Numbered from the stretch's first letter, positions 1 through 9,604 are shown. The stretch is 64,000 nt of DNA from Chromatiales bacterium (GCA_014762505.1 JABURS010000033.1:1-64000), one strand, 5' to 3'. The notes: generated by a model not told the origin, from the sequence alone. A program made the numbers and translations.

Positions 1-96
1 TCAAGCAGGCAAGTGATTCTACTTTTGGGTTGTCTACTTGACGGGGAAGCTTACGTTGCTGGAGAGTGGATGAAAATTGTATATCGCTACTCTTAA
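1..96 (+). CDS. Possible 3' end of an unidentified gene (partial)
   Basis: Frame 1 is open from the window edge to a TAA at 94-96, giving 31 residues that end in AYVAGEWMKIVYRYS. The other two forward frames close early. I do not recognise the sequence. Base composition here and just downstream (about 30-47% GC) is far below the rest of the window, so if real it belongs to a compositionally different, perhaps acquired, segment. An open frame of this length can easily arise by chance. Confidence 0.2.
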   Translation, partial: SSRQVILLLGCLLDGEAYVAGEWMKIVYRYS

Positions 97-296
97 TCAA
101 AAGACAGCAAAAAAACATAGATGACTAAGAGCGTAGTTTAATCAAGAAATACAGTTCATATTTAGTGAACAAAAAGTATCAAGAGCCAACAAAAGGGAGA
201 AAGAAATTGGCATTGCCATGGCGCGTTTCTAACAATGCGGCTCAACAGGGACGCGCAAAAATCCGCGCGCACCACGGCTCGGACGTTAGCCATAAC
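97..296. other. AT-rich gene-free stretch
   Basis: No convincing gene, RNA or repeat is visible here. GC is about 31% over 61-180, against a background near 65%. The short open frames crossing it have no ribosome binding site or recognisable product. It may be the boundary of a mobile or acquired segment lying to the left, outside the window. Confidence 0.5.
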
Positions 297-326
297 AAAA
301 AAGCACGCCGAACGGCGTGCTTTTTT
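297..326 (-). terminator. Bidirectional intrinsic terminator downstream of fabV
   Basis: A perfect 8-bp stem, GCACGCCG/CGGCGTGC with an AA loop (303-320), is flanked by A6 on the left and T6 on the right. It can therefore terminate transcription in both directions. It lies about 25 bp past the fabV stop codon and also separates fabV from the AT-rich segment. Confidence 0.9.
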
Positions 327-349
327 GTTGCGCAGAAACCGATCCCGGA

Positions 350-1546
350 TCATACCGTCTCGGGCTTGAACGCCACCACGGGATCGACATCTGCCTCGTA
401 GTCGATGCCTTCGATGCCGAAGCCGAAGAGTTTCAGGAACTCGTCCTTGTAGCCCTGGTAGTCCGTGAGCTCGAACAGGTTCTCGGTGGTGACCTTGGGC
501 CAGGTCTCCTTTACGGTGTTCTGCACCTCGTCGCGCAGTTCCCAGTCGTCCATGCGGATGCGCTGGGCGTCGTCCAGTTCGGGGCCGCCGTCCCGGTACA
601 GCTGGGTGCGGAACATGCGGTCGATCTGTTCCAGGCAGCCTTCATGGGTGCCCAGTTCCTTCATCACCTTGAAGCTCATGGCGATGTAGAGCGGCATGAC
701 GGGGATCGCGGCCGAGGCCTGGGTGACCACGCTCTTGAGCACGGCGACGTTGGCGCTGCCGCCCAGGTCGGCGAGCTGCCCGCGGAGTGCGGCGGCGGCG
801 CGGTCCATGTCTTCCTTGGCCTTGCCCAGCGCACCGTGCCAGTAGATCGGCCAGGTGATGTCGGTGCCGATATAGCTGTAGGAGACGGTCTTCACGCCTT
901 CGGCCAGCACGCCGGCCTCCTTCAGGGCGCTGATCCACAGTTCCCAGTCCTCGCCGCCCATCACCTTGACGGTGTTGGCGATCTCTTCTTCCGTGGCCGG
1001 CTCGACCTCGGTATCGATGATCTCGTCCTTGCTGGTATCGACGGCGCGGGCGCGGTAGGTCTCGCCGATGGGCTTGAGCACGGAGCGCACCACTTCGCCG
1101 GTGTCCGGCAGCTTGCGCACCGGGGAGGCGAGCGAGTAGACCACCAGGTCCACCTCGCCGAGGTCCTGCTTGATCATCTCGATCACCTTGGCGCGGACTT
1201 CGTTGGAGAAGGCGTCGCCGTTGACGCTCCTGGCATACAGCCCGGCCTCGTGCGCGGCCTTCTCGAAGGCGGCTGAGTTGTACCAGCCGGCCGAGCCCGG
1301 CTTCTTTTCCGTGGCGGGCTTTTCCAGGAACACGCCGAGCGTGGCGGCGCCGGCACCGAAGGCGGCGGTGATACGCGAGGACAGGCCGTAGCCGGTGGAG
1401 GCGCCGATCACGAGCACCTTCTTCGGGCCGTTCGCGATGGGGCCGCCGGCCTTCACCTTGTCGATCTGCTCGCGGACGTTGGCCGCGCAGCCGGTCGGGT
1501 GGGTGGTGGTGCAGATGAATCCACGGGTCTTGGGCTGGATGATCAC
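350..1546 (-). CDS. fabV: Enoyl-ACP reductase FabV (NADH)
   Basis: This enzyme reduces trans-2-enoyl-ACP/CoA in the last step of the fatty-acid elongation cycle, in the cytosol. The 398-residue length is typical of FabV. The N-terminus has the TTTHPTGC segment. A Rossmann nucleotide loop follows ([15 protein letters not shown], about 44-58), and the FabV-type catalytic Tyr-x8-Lys stretch lies near 225-245 ([20 protein letters not shown]). The start is GTG at 1546 behind AAGGAA with 8-nt spacing; no upstream ATG fits. It is transcribed alone and ends at the strong terminator at 297-326. FabV enzymes are generally insensitive to triclosan, unlike FabI. No fabI is visible in this window. Confidence 0.95.
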   Translation of the reverse strand: MIIQPKTRGFICTTTHPTGCAANVREQIDKVKAGGPIANGPKKVLVIGASTGYGLSSRITAAFGAGAATLGVFLEKPATEKKPGSAGWYNSAAFEKAAHEAGLYARSVNGDAFSNEVRAKVIEMIKQDLGEVDLVVYSLASPVRKLPDTGEVVRSVLKPIGETYRARAVDTSKDEIIDTEVEPATEEEIANTVKVMGGEDWELWISALKEAGVLAEGVKTVSYSYIGTDITWPIYWHGALGKAKEDMDRAAAALRGQLADLGGSANVAVLKSVVTQASAAIPVMPLYIAMSFKVMKELGTHEGCLEQIDRMFRTQLYRDGGPELDDAQRIRMDDWELRDEVQNTVKETWPKVTTENLFELTDYQGYKDEFLKLFGFGIEGIDYEADVDPVVAFKPETV

Positions 1547-1864
1547 GAATCTGGTTCCTTATGGACTTTATGTTGCCGGATCGCCGCCCCGGCGATCTGT
1601 TCCGCCCGGGGCGACAGTCACAAAACGGGTGTGTATGTTACCGGTGAACGGGGTTCAGGGGTAAATCGGATCCGTGCATTAAACCAATCTTCCGCACGGG
1701 TCACAAACCCGGGGGCATGCCTGGCGGCCAGCCAGGCCGGCTGGTGCCGTGTGGCGCCAGCCGGGGCAGGGCCGCTTCGGGCTGGGCCGCCCATTGGCAC
1801 CGGTTTGTCTCGCACTGCGGCTCGTGTTAATAACTGGCATGGATTTCACCGAGAGACCCTGTTC
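1547..1864. promoter_or_regulatory. Divergent intergenic region between fabV and the lipoprotein gene
   Basis: These 318 bases must carry the promoters of fabV (leftward) and of the lipoprotein gene (rightward). A GC-rich inverted repeat (CCCCGG...CCGGGG) lies around 1585-1610. I could not pick out convincing -35/-10 pairs, and no gene is supported here. Confidence 0.4.
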
Positions 1865-2293
1865 ATGGACGAAATGATCCTTCTGCGCCGCAAGCCCCCC
1901 TTTGGTCTGGTCGTTCTGTTCATCGCGCTGTCCGTTTTTCTGCTCTCCGGCTGTGACTTTTTCACCGATGCCGCGACACGCATTGCCTACGATATCGAGT
2001 CGGCGACCAGGGAACTGAGAGACGAGGGTGATCGATATACCCTGTATCATGCGGTGCCTTCCCGGCGCGGCGAATGTGACGGACCGTACAAGGTCCAGTT
2101 CGACAAGGCGGGCGCCCTGATCGTCTGGTGCCGGGATGAAACGGGCGAGGTGGTTGCCAGTCCCGGCACCAGTTACCACCGACGCTTCGTCCACACCCCC
2201 GAGACGTACATCCTGGACAAGGCGGCCGGCGAGACACTGGTCATCGAGCTGGAAAAGCGGGACGGCAGGGCGGTGATCGTCGATGTGCGCTGA
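1865..2293 (+). CDS. Small hypothetical lipoprotein
   Basis: The gene encodes 142 residues. The N-terminus has basic residues, a hydrophobic segment and a lipobox (FLLSGC, about residues 23-28), so the protein is probably lipidated and periplasmic-facing. The mature part is short, charged and contains two further cysteines (ECDG and VWCR), which could form a disulfide. I do not recognise the family. The ATG at 1865 was chosen because it starts the signal peptide and has GAGA-type purines upstream. Longer in-frame extensions have no signal sequence at their N-terminus. Confidence 0.7.
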   Translation: MDEMILLRRKPPFGLVVLFIALSVFLLSGCDFFTDAATRIAYDIESATRELRDEGDRYTLYHAVPSRRGECDGPYKVQFDKAGALIVWCRDETGEVVASPGTSYHRRFVHTPETYILDKAAGETLVIELEKRDGRAVIVDVR

Positions 2294-2365
2294 TCCTGTC
2301 TGTTCGGGTTTCCACACACGGGCTGGTCTGCCTGACCTGATCGATATGCCTCGCTACCTGTAACG

Positions 2366-2680
2366 ATGAATCCCGCCAAGGTCGACCGCAACCGCACCCG
2401 TGTACTCACCGACCTGCCGAACATCGGCCCGGTGATGGCGCGTCATCTCGAATCGATCGGCATCCGCTCGCCGGACGACCTGGTCGGTGCCGATGCCTTC
2501 GAGCTCTATCAGCACCTGTGTCGCACGACGGGAAGCGGCCAGGACCCCTGCGTGTTGGATGTGCTGATCTCGGTTGTCCGGTTCATGGCAGGTGAGGCAC
2601 CCAGGCCGTGGTGGGACTATACCGAGGAGCGCAAGCGGCGATATGGACAGGCTGGTGTGCAACAGGGACGAAGCACCTGA
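2366..2680 (+). CDS. Cdd1-type helix-hairpin-helix protein
   Basis: This 104-residue protein has an N-terminal helix-hairpin-helix (TDLPNIGPVMARHLESIGI, about 15-33) followed by the DLxGxDAxELYxxLCxxTGxxQDxCVLDV pattern and a C-terminal WWDYTEERK. That combination matches the Cdd1/'pathogenicity locus' family (Pfam). HhH motifs commonly bind DNA without sequence specificity, but the role of this family is not established. It is a short stand-alone gene 72 bp after the lipoprotein gene, on the same strand. Confidence 0.8.
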   Translation: MNPAKVDRNRTRVLTDLPNIGPVMARHLESIGIRSPDDLVGADAFELYQHLCRTTGSGQDPCVLDVLISVVRFMAGEAPRPWWDYTEERKRRYGQAGVQQGRST

Positions 2681-2846
2681 AGCCCCTGCCATCCCATGCA
2701 AGATTTTCCAGGTAAGCGATTCGTCGCCTGAAACCGGGTGCGGCGTCGAAGGCCGGATGTTTCTGCACCAGCAGCGCCGTCCGTATCTTCTCATGCGGTC
2801 GGTCAGTGCGATGTGACCGCTCTTCCGGAATTCCGGTTTTTCCCCC

Positions 2847-2874
2847 TTGGCCTGACGTCCCGCTCGTGTATCCT
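2847..2874 (+). promoter_or_regulatory. Candidate promoter for slt
   Basis: TTGGCC and TATCCT are separated by 16 bp, about 100 bp upstream of the proposed GTG start of slt. The match to the sigma-70 consensus is moderate and only position supports it. Confidence 0.3.
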
Positions 2875-2976
2875 CGTGGCAGAGGGTGCAGGCCGTCAGC
2901 TTGGTCTGTGTGCAGTCCCATGAGTTTGTTCACCACTCGTTCCCGGCAGGGCATATGCGCCCACCGCGGAGGTCAT

Positions 2977-5031
2977 GTGTCGATAGTCCGTACATTCAGC
3001 TTGCTGCTCCTCCTGCTGGCCGTCCCGCTGGCCGGGCCGGTGTGGGCCAGTGGTCCGGCGGCCCTGGAGGCGCAGCGCGCGCTGTTCCAGGCGACGGAGG
3101 AGGCGCTGGCGCAGGGGGATCGCGATGCCTTCGAGGAGGGGCTGGCCGGGCTGGCCGATTATCCGCTGTATGGCTACCTGCTGGCGGCGGACCTGGAGTC
3201 GCGGCTCGGGCAGGCCAGCGCCCGCGAGGTGCGCGTGTTTCTCGAGCATCACGGGCACACACCGCATGGTGAGCGGCTGCGTGATGCCTGGCTGACCCAC
3301 CTGGCGGACGAGCGGCGCTGGGCCGACCTGGCGCGGGACTTCACGCCCCGCCGGGCCTCCACCACGCTGATCTGCCGCCACCGGCAGGCCCTGCTGGCGC
3401 TGGAGCGTACCGACGAGGCGCTGGCGGACATGGGGCGGATCTGGCTGACGGGTGATTCGCTGCCCGATGCCTGCAACCCGGTGCTGGATGCCTGGCGCGA
3501 GGCCGGTGGCCTGACGCCCGAACTGGCCTGGCAGCGCCTGGGGCTGGCCCTGGCGGCGGGTGCACCGAGCCGGGCCCGCTACATCGCGCGTTACCTGCCC
3601 GAGGACGAGCAGGCCTGGGCGCAGCGCTGGCTGGCGCTGTATCGCGACCCCGGCGAGGTGGCAACGGCCGGCTTCGACGCGACCGATCATCCCCGGGCGA
3701 GCGAGATGCTGACCCAGGCCTGGCTGCGCCTGGCGCGGCAGGACCCGCAGGCGACGCTGCCGCTGTGGCGGCAGCAGGGCATGAGGCAGCAACTGTCCGA
3801 GGACCGGGTGCTGGCGGTGGAACAGGCCCTGGCCCTGCGCCTGGTGTTGCGCACCGGGGCCGGGAGCCTGGCACACCTGAAGACCCTGCCGGCGGCGGTG
3901 TTCGATGAGACGTTGCGCGAATGGCACGTGCGGGCCGCCCTGGCCGCCGGTGACTGGCAGACGGTGCTCACGGCGATCGAGGCCATGGCCCCGGCGCAGC
4001 GCGAGGCGGACGGCTGGCGCTACTGGCAGGCGCGTGCCCTGGCGGCACTGGGGCGCGAGGACGAGGCGCGCGGGCTGTATGTCGCCCTGGCGGGGGAGCG
4101 TAATTTCTACGGCTTTCTCGCCGCCGACCGTGCCGGGCTGCCGTACCGGCTGGGCTACCGGCCCCTGATCGCCTCGCCCGAACGGGTGCAGGCGCTGGCG
4201 GCGCGCCCGGCCCTGCAGCGGGCCCGCGAGTGGCTGGCCCTGGGCCGGTATATCGAGGCCCGCCGGGAGTGGGAGCGTACCCTGGCCGGGCTGGATACCG
4301 AGGACATGAAGGCCGCCTCCGTGCTGGCGCACGACTGGGGCTGGCACGACCGCGCCATCTTCGCCGCCGCCCGCGCCGGCGAGTTCGACGACGTGGAACT
4401 GCGCTTCCCGCTGGCCCATGTGCGCCTGATGATGGAACAGGCCGCCCGCCAGGGCATCAACCCCGCCTGGGCCATGGCCGTGGCCCGCCAGGAGAGCGCC
4501 TTCATGGCGGATGCCCGTTCCCATGCCGGGGCGCTGGGGCTGATGCAGGTGATGCCCGCCACCGGGCGCAACATGGCCAGGCACGTGAACCTGCGCCTGA
4601 GTCACGCCTTCGACCTGCTCGACCCCGCGGTGAACGTGCCCATCGGCGCCTATTACCTGCGCCGCAACCTCGACCGCTTCGGTGGCCATCCCATCCTCTC
4701 CACGGCAGCCTACAACGCCGGGGCGCATCGCGTGAGCGAGTGGCTGCCGCAGACGGGCGCGATGGATGCCGACGTCTGGGCCGAGCTGATCCCCTATCAC
4801 GAGACCCGCAAGTACGTGCGGCGCGTGCTGGCCTACCAGGTGATCTACGAGTCCCGCCTGGGGCTCGACCCCACGCGCCTGAGCAGCCTGCTGCCACCGG
4901 TGACCGCGGCCTCCGACCTTGAGGCCTCGCGCGTGGCGCACAACGAGCAATGGGACAGCGAGACCGGCGAGCTGTCCGTCTACACGCAGGTCTGCGAGGC
5001 GCCCGGGCGCGAGGAGCAGCCCTGTTCCTGA
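2977..5031 (+). CDS. slt: Soluble lytic murein transglycosylase (Slt70 type)
   Basis: This periplasmic enzyme cleaves the MurNAc-GlcNAc bond of peptidoglycan and forms 1,6-anhydromuropeptides. From GTG 2977 it has 684 residues, close to the usual ~640. It has a Sec signal peptide (residues 1-24, ending VWASG), a long alpha-helical superhelical U/L region, and a C-terminal SLT domain. The SLT domain carries the catalytic Glu (ARQESAF, E506), the GLMQVMPATG motif and the AAYNAG motif. GTG 2977 is preceded by GGAGG and begins the signal peptide directly. ATG 2920, in frame, would add 19 residues and has no ribosome binding site. It appears to be monocistronic. Confidence 0.9.
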   Translation: MSIVRTFSLLLLLLAVPLAGPVWASGPAALEAQRALFQATEEALAQGDRDAFEEGLAGLADYPLYGYLLAADLESRLGQASAREVRVFLEHHGHTPHGERLRDAWLTHLADERRWADLARDFTPRRASTTLICRHRQALLALERTDEALADMGRIWLTGDSLPDACNPVLDAWREAGGLTPELAWQRLGLALAAGAPSRARYIARYLPEDEQAWAQRWLALYRDPGEVATAGFDATDHPRASEMLTQAWLRLARQDPQATLPLWRQQGMRQQLSEDRVLAVEQALALRLVLRTGAGSLAHLKTLPAAVFDETLREWHVRAALAAGDWQTVLTAIEAMAPAQREADGWRYWQARALAALGREDEARGLYVALAGERNFYGFLAADRAGLPYRLGYRPLIASPERVQALAARPALQRAREWLALGRYIEARREWERTLAGLDTEDMKAASVLAHDWGWHDRAIFAAARAGEFDDVELRFPLAHVRLMMEQAARQGINPAWAMAVARQESAFMADARSHAGALGLMQVMPATGRNMARHVNLRLSHAFDLLDPAVNVPIGAYYLRRNLDRFGGHPILSTAAYNAGAHRVSEWLPQTGAMDADVWAELIPYHETRKYVRRVLAYQVIYESRLGLDPTRLSSLLPPVTAASDLEASRVAHNEQWDSETGELSVYTQVCEAPGREEQPCS

Positions 5032-5041
5032 AGCTTGTGTG

Positions 5042-5061
5042 GACGGGATAGCCATCCCGTC
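5042..5061 (+). terminator. Hairpin after slt
   Basis: GACGGGAT/ATCCCGTC forms a perfect 8-bp stem with a 4-nt loop, 11 bp past the slt stop. There is no T-tract, so it may only stabilise the 3' end or be a weak terminator. Confidence 0.4.
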
Positions 5062-5173
5062 GTTCGCCACCACCCCTGTCTGATGACAGGCGGGCCACAC
5101 CCCGCGCCATCCCATGCTGGCAATGCCCTGCGGGCTGGGTTACTTTCACCCTGGTAATCAAAACAACGATTAA

Positions 5174-8100
5174 ATGTTGCCGGAGCCCCGCATCCGACAC
5201 CGCATGCCCAAACGCAAAGCACTACGCCAGCTCAAGCTCGCCTGGGTCGTCCTGTCCCTGGGGGTGTTGCTCACCCTGTATCTCGCCTACGAGGTCAAGC
5301 ACGAGTCCGAGGAAGACGCGGTCTCCCATTTCGCCTTCGCCACCGACCAGGTCACGATCAAGATCGAGGAACGGCTGGCCACCTATGCCATGGCCCTGCG
5401 CGGGGCAGCGGGCATGTTCAATGCCTCGGACGAGGTCACCCGTGACGAGTGGCGCGTCTATACCGAGAAGCTGCGGGTGTCCGATACGGTGGTGGGCGTG
5501 CAGGGGATCGGCTTTTCGGAGCTGATCGCCCCCGAGGCGCTGGAGGCGCATGTCGCCCGGGTGCGGGCCGAGGGCTTTCCGGAGTACCGCGTGTTCCCGC
5601 CCGGTCCGCGCGAGGTCTATTCGGCCATCGTCTACCTCGAGCCCTTCGACGCACGCAACCAGGCGGCCTTCGGCTACGACATGTTCTCCGAGCCCGTGCG
5701 CCGGGCAGCCATGGAACAGGCGCGCGATACCGGGCGGGCGGCGCTGACCGGCAGGGTATTGCTCAAGCAGGAGATCGACGCCGACGTGCAGGCCGGCACG
5801 CTGATGTACGTGCCGGTCTATCGTGACGAGGCCCGGGTCGACACCCTGGCCGAGCGCCGCAAGCACCTGATCGGCTGGGCCTACAGTCCGTACCGCATGG
5901 GCGACCTGATGGGCGGCATCCTCGGGGACTGGGAGCTGCTGGAAGGCGAGGCGGTGGGGCTGAGCATCTACGACGGCTGGAATGCATCGCCCGAGGCCCT
6001 GCTGTTTCGCAATCACGATGGCGGGATCGACGAGCAGCCGAGCCTGTTCCAGCAGACCCGGGTGATCGACTTCAACGGCCGGGAATGGCTGCTGGTATTC
6101 GATCACCTGCGGCCTGCCACGGGTGTGGATTACACCGGGGTCTGGTCCACCCTGGGCAGTGGCCTGGCGCTCAGCAGCCTGCTGTTCGGGCTGATCCTCT
6201 CCCTTTCCAATACCCAGGCGCGTGCCGTCGCGATTGCCAATCAGCTCACCGAGACGCTCAAGCAGCGCGAGGCGGAGCTGCGCGCGAGTGAGTTCCGCTG
6301 GCGTTTCGCCATCGACGGGTCGGGCGACGGACTGTGGGACTGGGACCTGACGGATAACACCGTATTCTATTCCGCGCGCTGGAAGACGATTCTTGGTTAC
6401 GCCGAGGACGAGATCGGCGATGGGCTGGATGAATGGAAAAGCCGCGTGCATCCCGACGATCTGGATGCCGCCCAGGCCAACATCCAGGCCTGCCTGGATG
6501 ACCGGACGCCGTTCTACACCAGCGAACATCGACTCCGGTGCAAGGACGGCAGCTGGAAGTGGATGCTGGATCGTGGTGTGGTGGTGAGTCGCGATGCCGA
6601 TGGTCGGCCATTGCGCATGCTGGGGATCAATTCGGATATCTCGGAGCGCAAGGCGCTGGAACGCTCGCGGGAGGAACTGCTCACGCGCCTGCAGACCATC
6701 GCCAGCCGCGTGCCCGGCATGGTGTACGCATACCGGCTCTATCCGGACGGACGCGCCTGTTTCCCCTATGCCAGCGAGGCCATCCGCAAGATCTATCGCG
6801 TCAGTCCGGAATCGGTGCAGGAGGATGCCTCGGCTGTGCTCGATATCCTGCATCCGGAGGACAGGGCGGGGGTGCTGGCCTCGATCGAGGAATCGGCCCG
6901 TAGCCTCACAGCGTGGCGGCAAGAATACCGCGTGCGTTTCAAGGATGGCACCGAGCGCTGGCTGTCCGGCGATGCACTGCCGCACCGGGAACCGGATGGC
7001 TCGGTCACCTGGTACGGCTTCATCAGTGACGTCACTGAACGCAAACAGGATGAGCTGTTGCTGCGCCGTGCACTCACCGACACACGGCGTTTCCGCGAGG
7101 CGATGGATCACCTCTCGTCCTTTGTCTACATGAAGGACGATGCCGGCCGTTACCTCTACGCCAACCGCGCCACCCTGGAGCTCTTCGGCTGCACCAGCGA
7201 GACCCTGCCGGGCAGCCACGACAGGGACTTCTTCCCGCCGGCCACGGTGCACCGGCTGCGGCAGATCGATGCACGCGTGTTCACCGGCGAGCGCACCACC
7301 GAGGAGATCGAGGTGGTGGATGTCGATGGGCAGCGGCGTGTGTATCTGGAGATCAAGAGTCCCATCTACGACGAAACGGACGACAAGACCATCGTCGGGC
7401 TGCTGGGCATCTCCACCGACATCACGCCGATGAAGGAGCACGAGCAGCAGCTGGAGCACATCGCCCACTACGATGCGCTCACCAACCTGCCCAACCGCGT
7501 GCTGCTGGCCGACCGCCTGCAGCAGGCCATGGCCCAGGCGCAGCGCCGGGCACAGCATCTCGCAGTGGTCTATCTCGACCTGGATGGATTCAAGGCCATC
7601 AACGACCGGCATGGACATGCCACCGGCGACCGGGTGCTGATGGAGGTGGCGCGGCAGATGAAGGGCGTGCTGCGTGAGGGGGATACGCTCTCGCGGCTGG
7701 GCGGTGACGAATTCGTCGCCGTGCTGCCCGATCTGGATGACGTGGCCGCGAGCTCACCGATGCTGCAGCGCCTGCTCGATGCCGCCTCCCGGCCGGTGGT
7801 GATCGATGGCCTCTCGCTGGGCGTGACGGCAAGTCTGGGTGTGACCAGTTACCCGCAGGTCGAGCCGATCGAGGCCGATCAGCTGCTGCGCCAGGCGGAC
7901 CAGGCCATGTACCAGGCCAAGCTCGCCGGCAAGGGGCGTTACCACATCTTCGATGCCGATCTCGATCGCAGTGTGCGCACGCATCACGAAAGCCTGGACC
8001 GCATTCGCAGCGGCCTGCGGGCCGGCGAGTTCGTGCTTTACTACCAGCCGAAGGTCAACATGCGTACCGGCGAGGTGATCGGTGCCGAGTCGTTGATCCG

Positions 8101-9124
8101 CTGGCAGCATCCGGAGCGTGGACTCCTGCCGCCGGCGAGTTTCCTCCCCGTCCTGGAGGACGACCCGCTGGCCGTCGAGATGGGCGACTGGGTGATCGAC
8201 ACGGCGCTTTCCCAGATGGCGCGCTGGCAGGCCGATGGCCTGAAGATGCCGCTGAGCGTGAACATCGGCGCCCGTCAGCTGCGCGAGGGCAACTTCGTCG
8301 AGCGCCTGAAGACGCAGCTGGCTAGATACCCGCAGATCGATCCCGCCGCGCTGGAGCTGGAGGTGCTGGAGACCAGTGCCCTGGGCGAGCTTGCCCACGT
8401 CTCGCGCCTGCTGTCCGAGTGCCGCGCGCTGGGCGTGGCGGTGTCGCTGGATGACTTCGGTATCGGTTATTCCTCGCTCACCTATCTCAAGCAGCTGCCG
8501 GCCGGCATCGTGAAGGTCGATCGCAGTTTCGTCAGCGACATCCTCGATGACCCGGACGACCTCGCCATACTCGACGGCGTGATGGGTCTGGCCGGTGCGT
8601 TCGGCCGCCAGGTGATCGCCGAGGGGGTGGAGACGGTGGCGCATGGCGACATGCTGTTGCGCATCGGCTGCGAACTGGCGCAGGGCTATGGCATCGCCCG
8701 GCCCATGCCGGCCGAGCAGCTGCCGGCCTGGCAGGCCGCCTGGCAGCCTGAGCCGCACTGGCCGGCACTGGAACCCCTCAGTCGCGAGCGCATGCCGCTG
8801 CTCTATGCCGGTGTCGAACACCGTGCCTGGGTGCAGCAGCTCGCCAGCGCACTCACCGCCGGGCTCACGGCGCGTCCGCCGCTGGATGAGCATCTCTGCC
8901 GCTTCGGTGCCTGGCTGGAACGTTCCGGGCAGCAGGGCGAGCCGTCCTTCCGCAAGCTGATGCAGCTGCATCACCAGGTGCATGTGCTGGCAGCCGAGCT
9001 GTGTGCCCTGCACGATGTCGGCAAGACGGGCAGGGCAGTGGAGCGGCTGCAGGAGGTCTATGCCCTACGCGATCAGCTACTGGCCGTTCTGGAGGCGCAG
9101 CTCGCCGCGGGCGATGCGGCATGA
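5174..9124 (+). CDS. CHASE-PAS-GGDEF-EAL-CZB c-di-GMP turnover protein
   Basis: This 1316-residue inner-membrane signalling protein probably makes and/or degrades c-di-GMP. TM1 spans about 25-42, a periplasmic CHASE domain about 50-300, and TM2 about 323-345. Three PAS segments follow (about 375-500, 505-625, 635-760). The GGDEF domain has an intact GGDEF (843-847) and an RxxD inhibitory site (834-837). The EAL domain keeps its catalytic set: E972 in ESL, SVNIG, the Glu in LETSAL, DDFG, VKVD, AEGVE and QGYG. The last ~100 residues carry H1216, C1242, H1266 and H1270 with the CxxGxW pattern, as in zinc-binding CZB domains. An alternative start is ATG 5204. It overlaps ybaK by 4 bp, and a second cyclase follows. 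Confidence 0.93.
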   Translation: MLPEPRIRHRMPKRKALRQLKLAWVVLSLGVLLTLYLAYEVKHESEEDAVSHFAFATDQVTIKIEERLATYAMALRGAAGMFNASDEVTRDEWRVYTEKLRVSDTVVGVQGIGFSELIAPEALEAHVARVRAEGFPEYRVFPPGPREVYSAIVYLEPFDARNQAAFGYDMFSEPVRRAAMEQARDTGRAALTGRVLLKQEIDADVQAGTLMYVPVYRDEARVDTLAERRKHLIGWAYSPYRMGDLMGGILGDWELLEGEAVGLSIYDGWNASPEALLFRNHDGGIDEQPSLFQQTRVIDFNGREWLLVFDHLRPATGVDYTGVWSTLGSGLALSSLLFGLILSLSNTQARAVAIANQLTETLKQREAELRASEFRWRFAIDGSGDGLWDWDLTDNTVFYSARWKTILGYAEDEIGDGLDEWKSRVHPDDLDAAQANIQACLDDRTPFYTSEHRLRCKDGSWKWMLDRGVVVSRDADGRPLRMLGINSDISERKALERSREELLTRLQTIASRVPGMVYAYRLYPDGRACFPYASEAIRKIYRVSPESVQEDASAVLDILHPEDRAGVLASIEESARSLTAWRQEYRVRFKDGTERWLSGDALPHREPDGSVTWYGFISDVTERKQDELLLRRALTDTRRFREAMDHLSSFVYMKDDAGRYLYANRATLELFGCTSETLPGSHDRDFFPPATVHRLRQIDARVFTGERTTEEIEVVDVDGQRRVYLEIKSPIYDETDDKTIVGLLGISTDITPMKEHEQQLEHIAHYDALTNLPNRVLLADRLQQAMAQAQRRAQHLAVVYLDLDGFKAINDRHGHATGDRVLMEVARQMKGVLREGDTLSRLGGDEFVAVLPDLDDVAASSPMLQRLLDAASRPVVIDGLSLGVTASLGVTSYPQVEPIEADQLLRQADQAMYQAKLAGKGRYHIFDADLDRSVRTHHESLDRIRSGLRAGEFVLYYQPKVNMRTGEVIGAESLIRWQHPERGLLPPASFLPVLEDDPLAVEMGDWVIDTALSQMARWQADGLKMPLSVNIGARQLREGNFVERLKTQLARYPQIDPAALELEVLETSALGELAHVSRLLSECRALGVAVSLDDFGIGYSSLTYLKQLPAGIVKVDRSFVSDILDDPDDLAILDGVMGLAGAFGRQVIAEGVETVAHGDMLLRIGCELAQGYGIARPMPAEQLPAWQAAWQPEPHWPALEPLSRERMPLLYAGVEHRAWVQQLASALTAGLTARPPLDEHLCRFGAWLERSGQQGEPSFRKLMQLHHQVHVLAAELCALHDVGKTGRAVERLQEVYALRDQLLAVLEAQLAAGDAA

Positions 9125-9591
9125 CGCCCGGGGTGGAACAGGCGCGGGCCGCGGGCATCAGCCATCAGATACACAGCTATGCCCACGATCCCGCCAGCGC
9201 CGCCTACGGCCTGGAGGCGGCAGAAAAGCTCGGGTTGCCGCCGGCACGGGTATTCAAGACCCTGGTCGTCGAACTCGATACCCGCCGGCTCGTCGTGGCG
9301 GTGATCCCCGTCGCCTGTTCGCTCGACATGAAGCGCCTGGCAAGGGCGGCGGGGGCGAAGAAGGCGGCCATGGCGGACAAGGCGGAGGTCATGCGCAGCA
9401 CCGGCTATGTGCTGGGCGGCGTCAGTCCGCTGGGGCAGAAGAAACGCCTGCCGACCTACGTCGATGCATCGGCCGGCGGTTTCGATACCATCTATGTCAG
9501 TGCCGGTCGCCGTGGCCTGGAGATCGAACTGGCGGCCGATGACCTGTGTGCACTGACGGGCGCCGACTATGCCGAAATCTGCGCCGGATAA
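9121..9591 (+). CDS. ybaK: Cys-tRNA(Pro) deacylase YbaK/EbsC
   Basis: Members hydrolyse Cys-tRNA(Pro), correcting a misacylation by prolyl-tRNA synthetase. The 156-residue protein shows the family pattern: a KTLVV motif near 42-46, the conserved lysine-rich segment KKAAMADKAEV, GYVLGGVSPLG and the Asp/Ser-rich end (YVSAGRRGLEIEL). The ATG at 9121 overlaps the stop codon of the upstream c-di-GMP protein (ATGA), so translation is probably coupled. The functional link to two cyclases is unclear. Confidence 0.93.
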   Translation: MTPGVEQARAAGISHQIHSYAHDPASAAYGLEAAEKLGLPPARVFKTLVVELDTRRLVVAVIPVACSLDMKRLARAAGAKKAAMADKAEVMRSTGYVLGGVSPLGQKKRLPTYVDASAGGFDTIYVSAGRRGLEIELAADDLCALTGADYAEICAG

Positions 9592-9604
9592 CGCGAGGTA
9601 AGGA

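Noticed and set aside
2896-5115. Long minus-strand open frame (739 codons) opposite slt
   Set aside because: High-GC shadow of slt. Composition is Gly/Gln/His/Pro-rich without domains, while the plus-strand frame has clear transglycosylase motifs.
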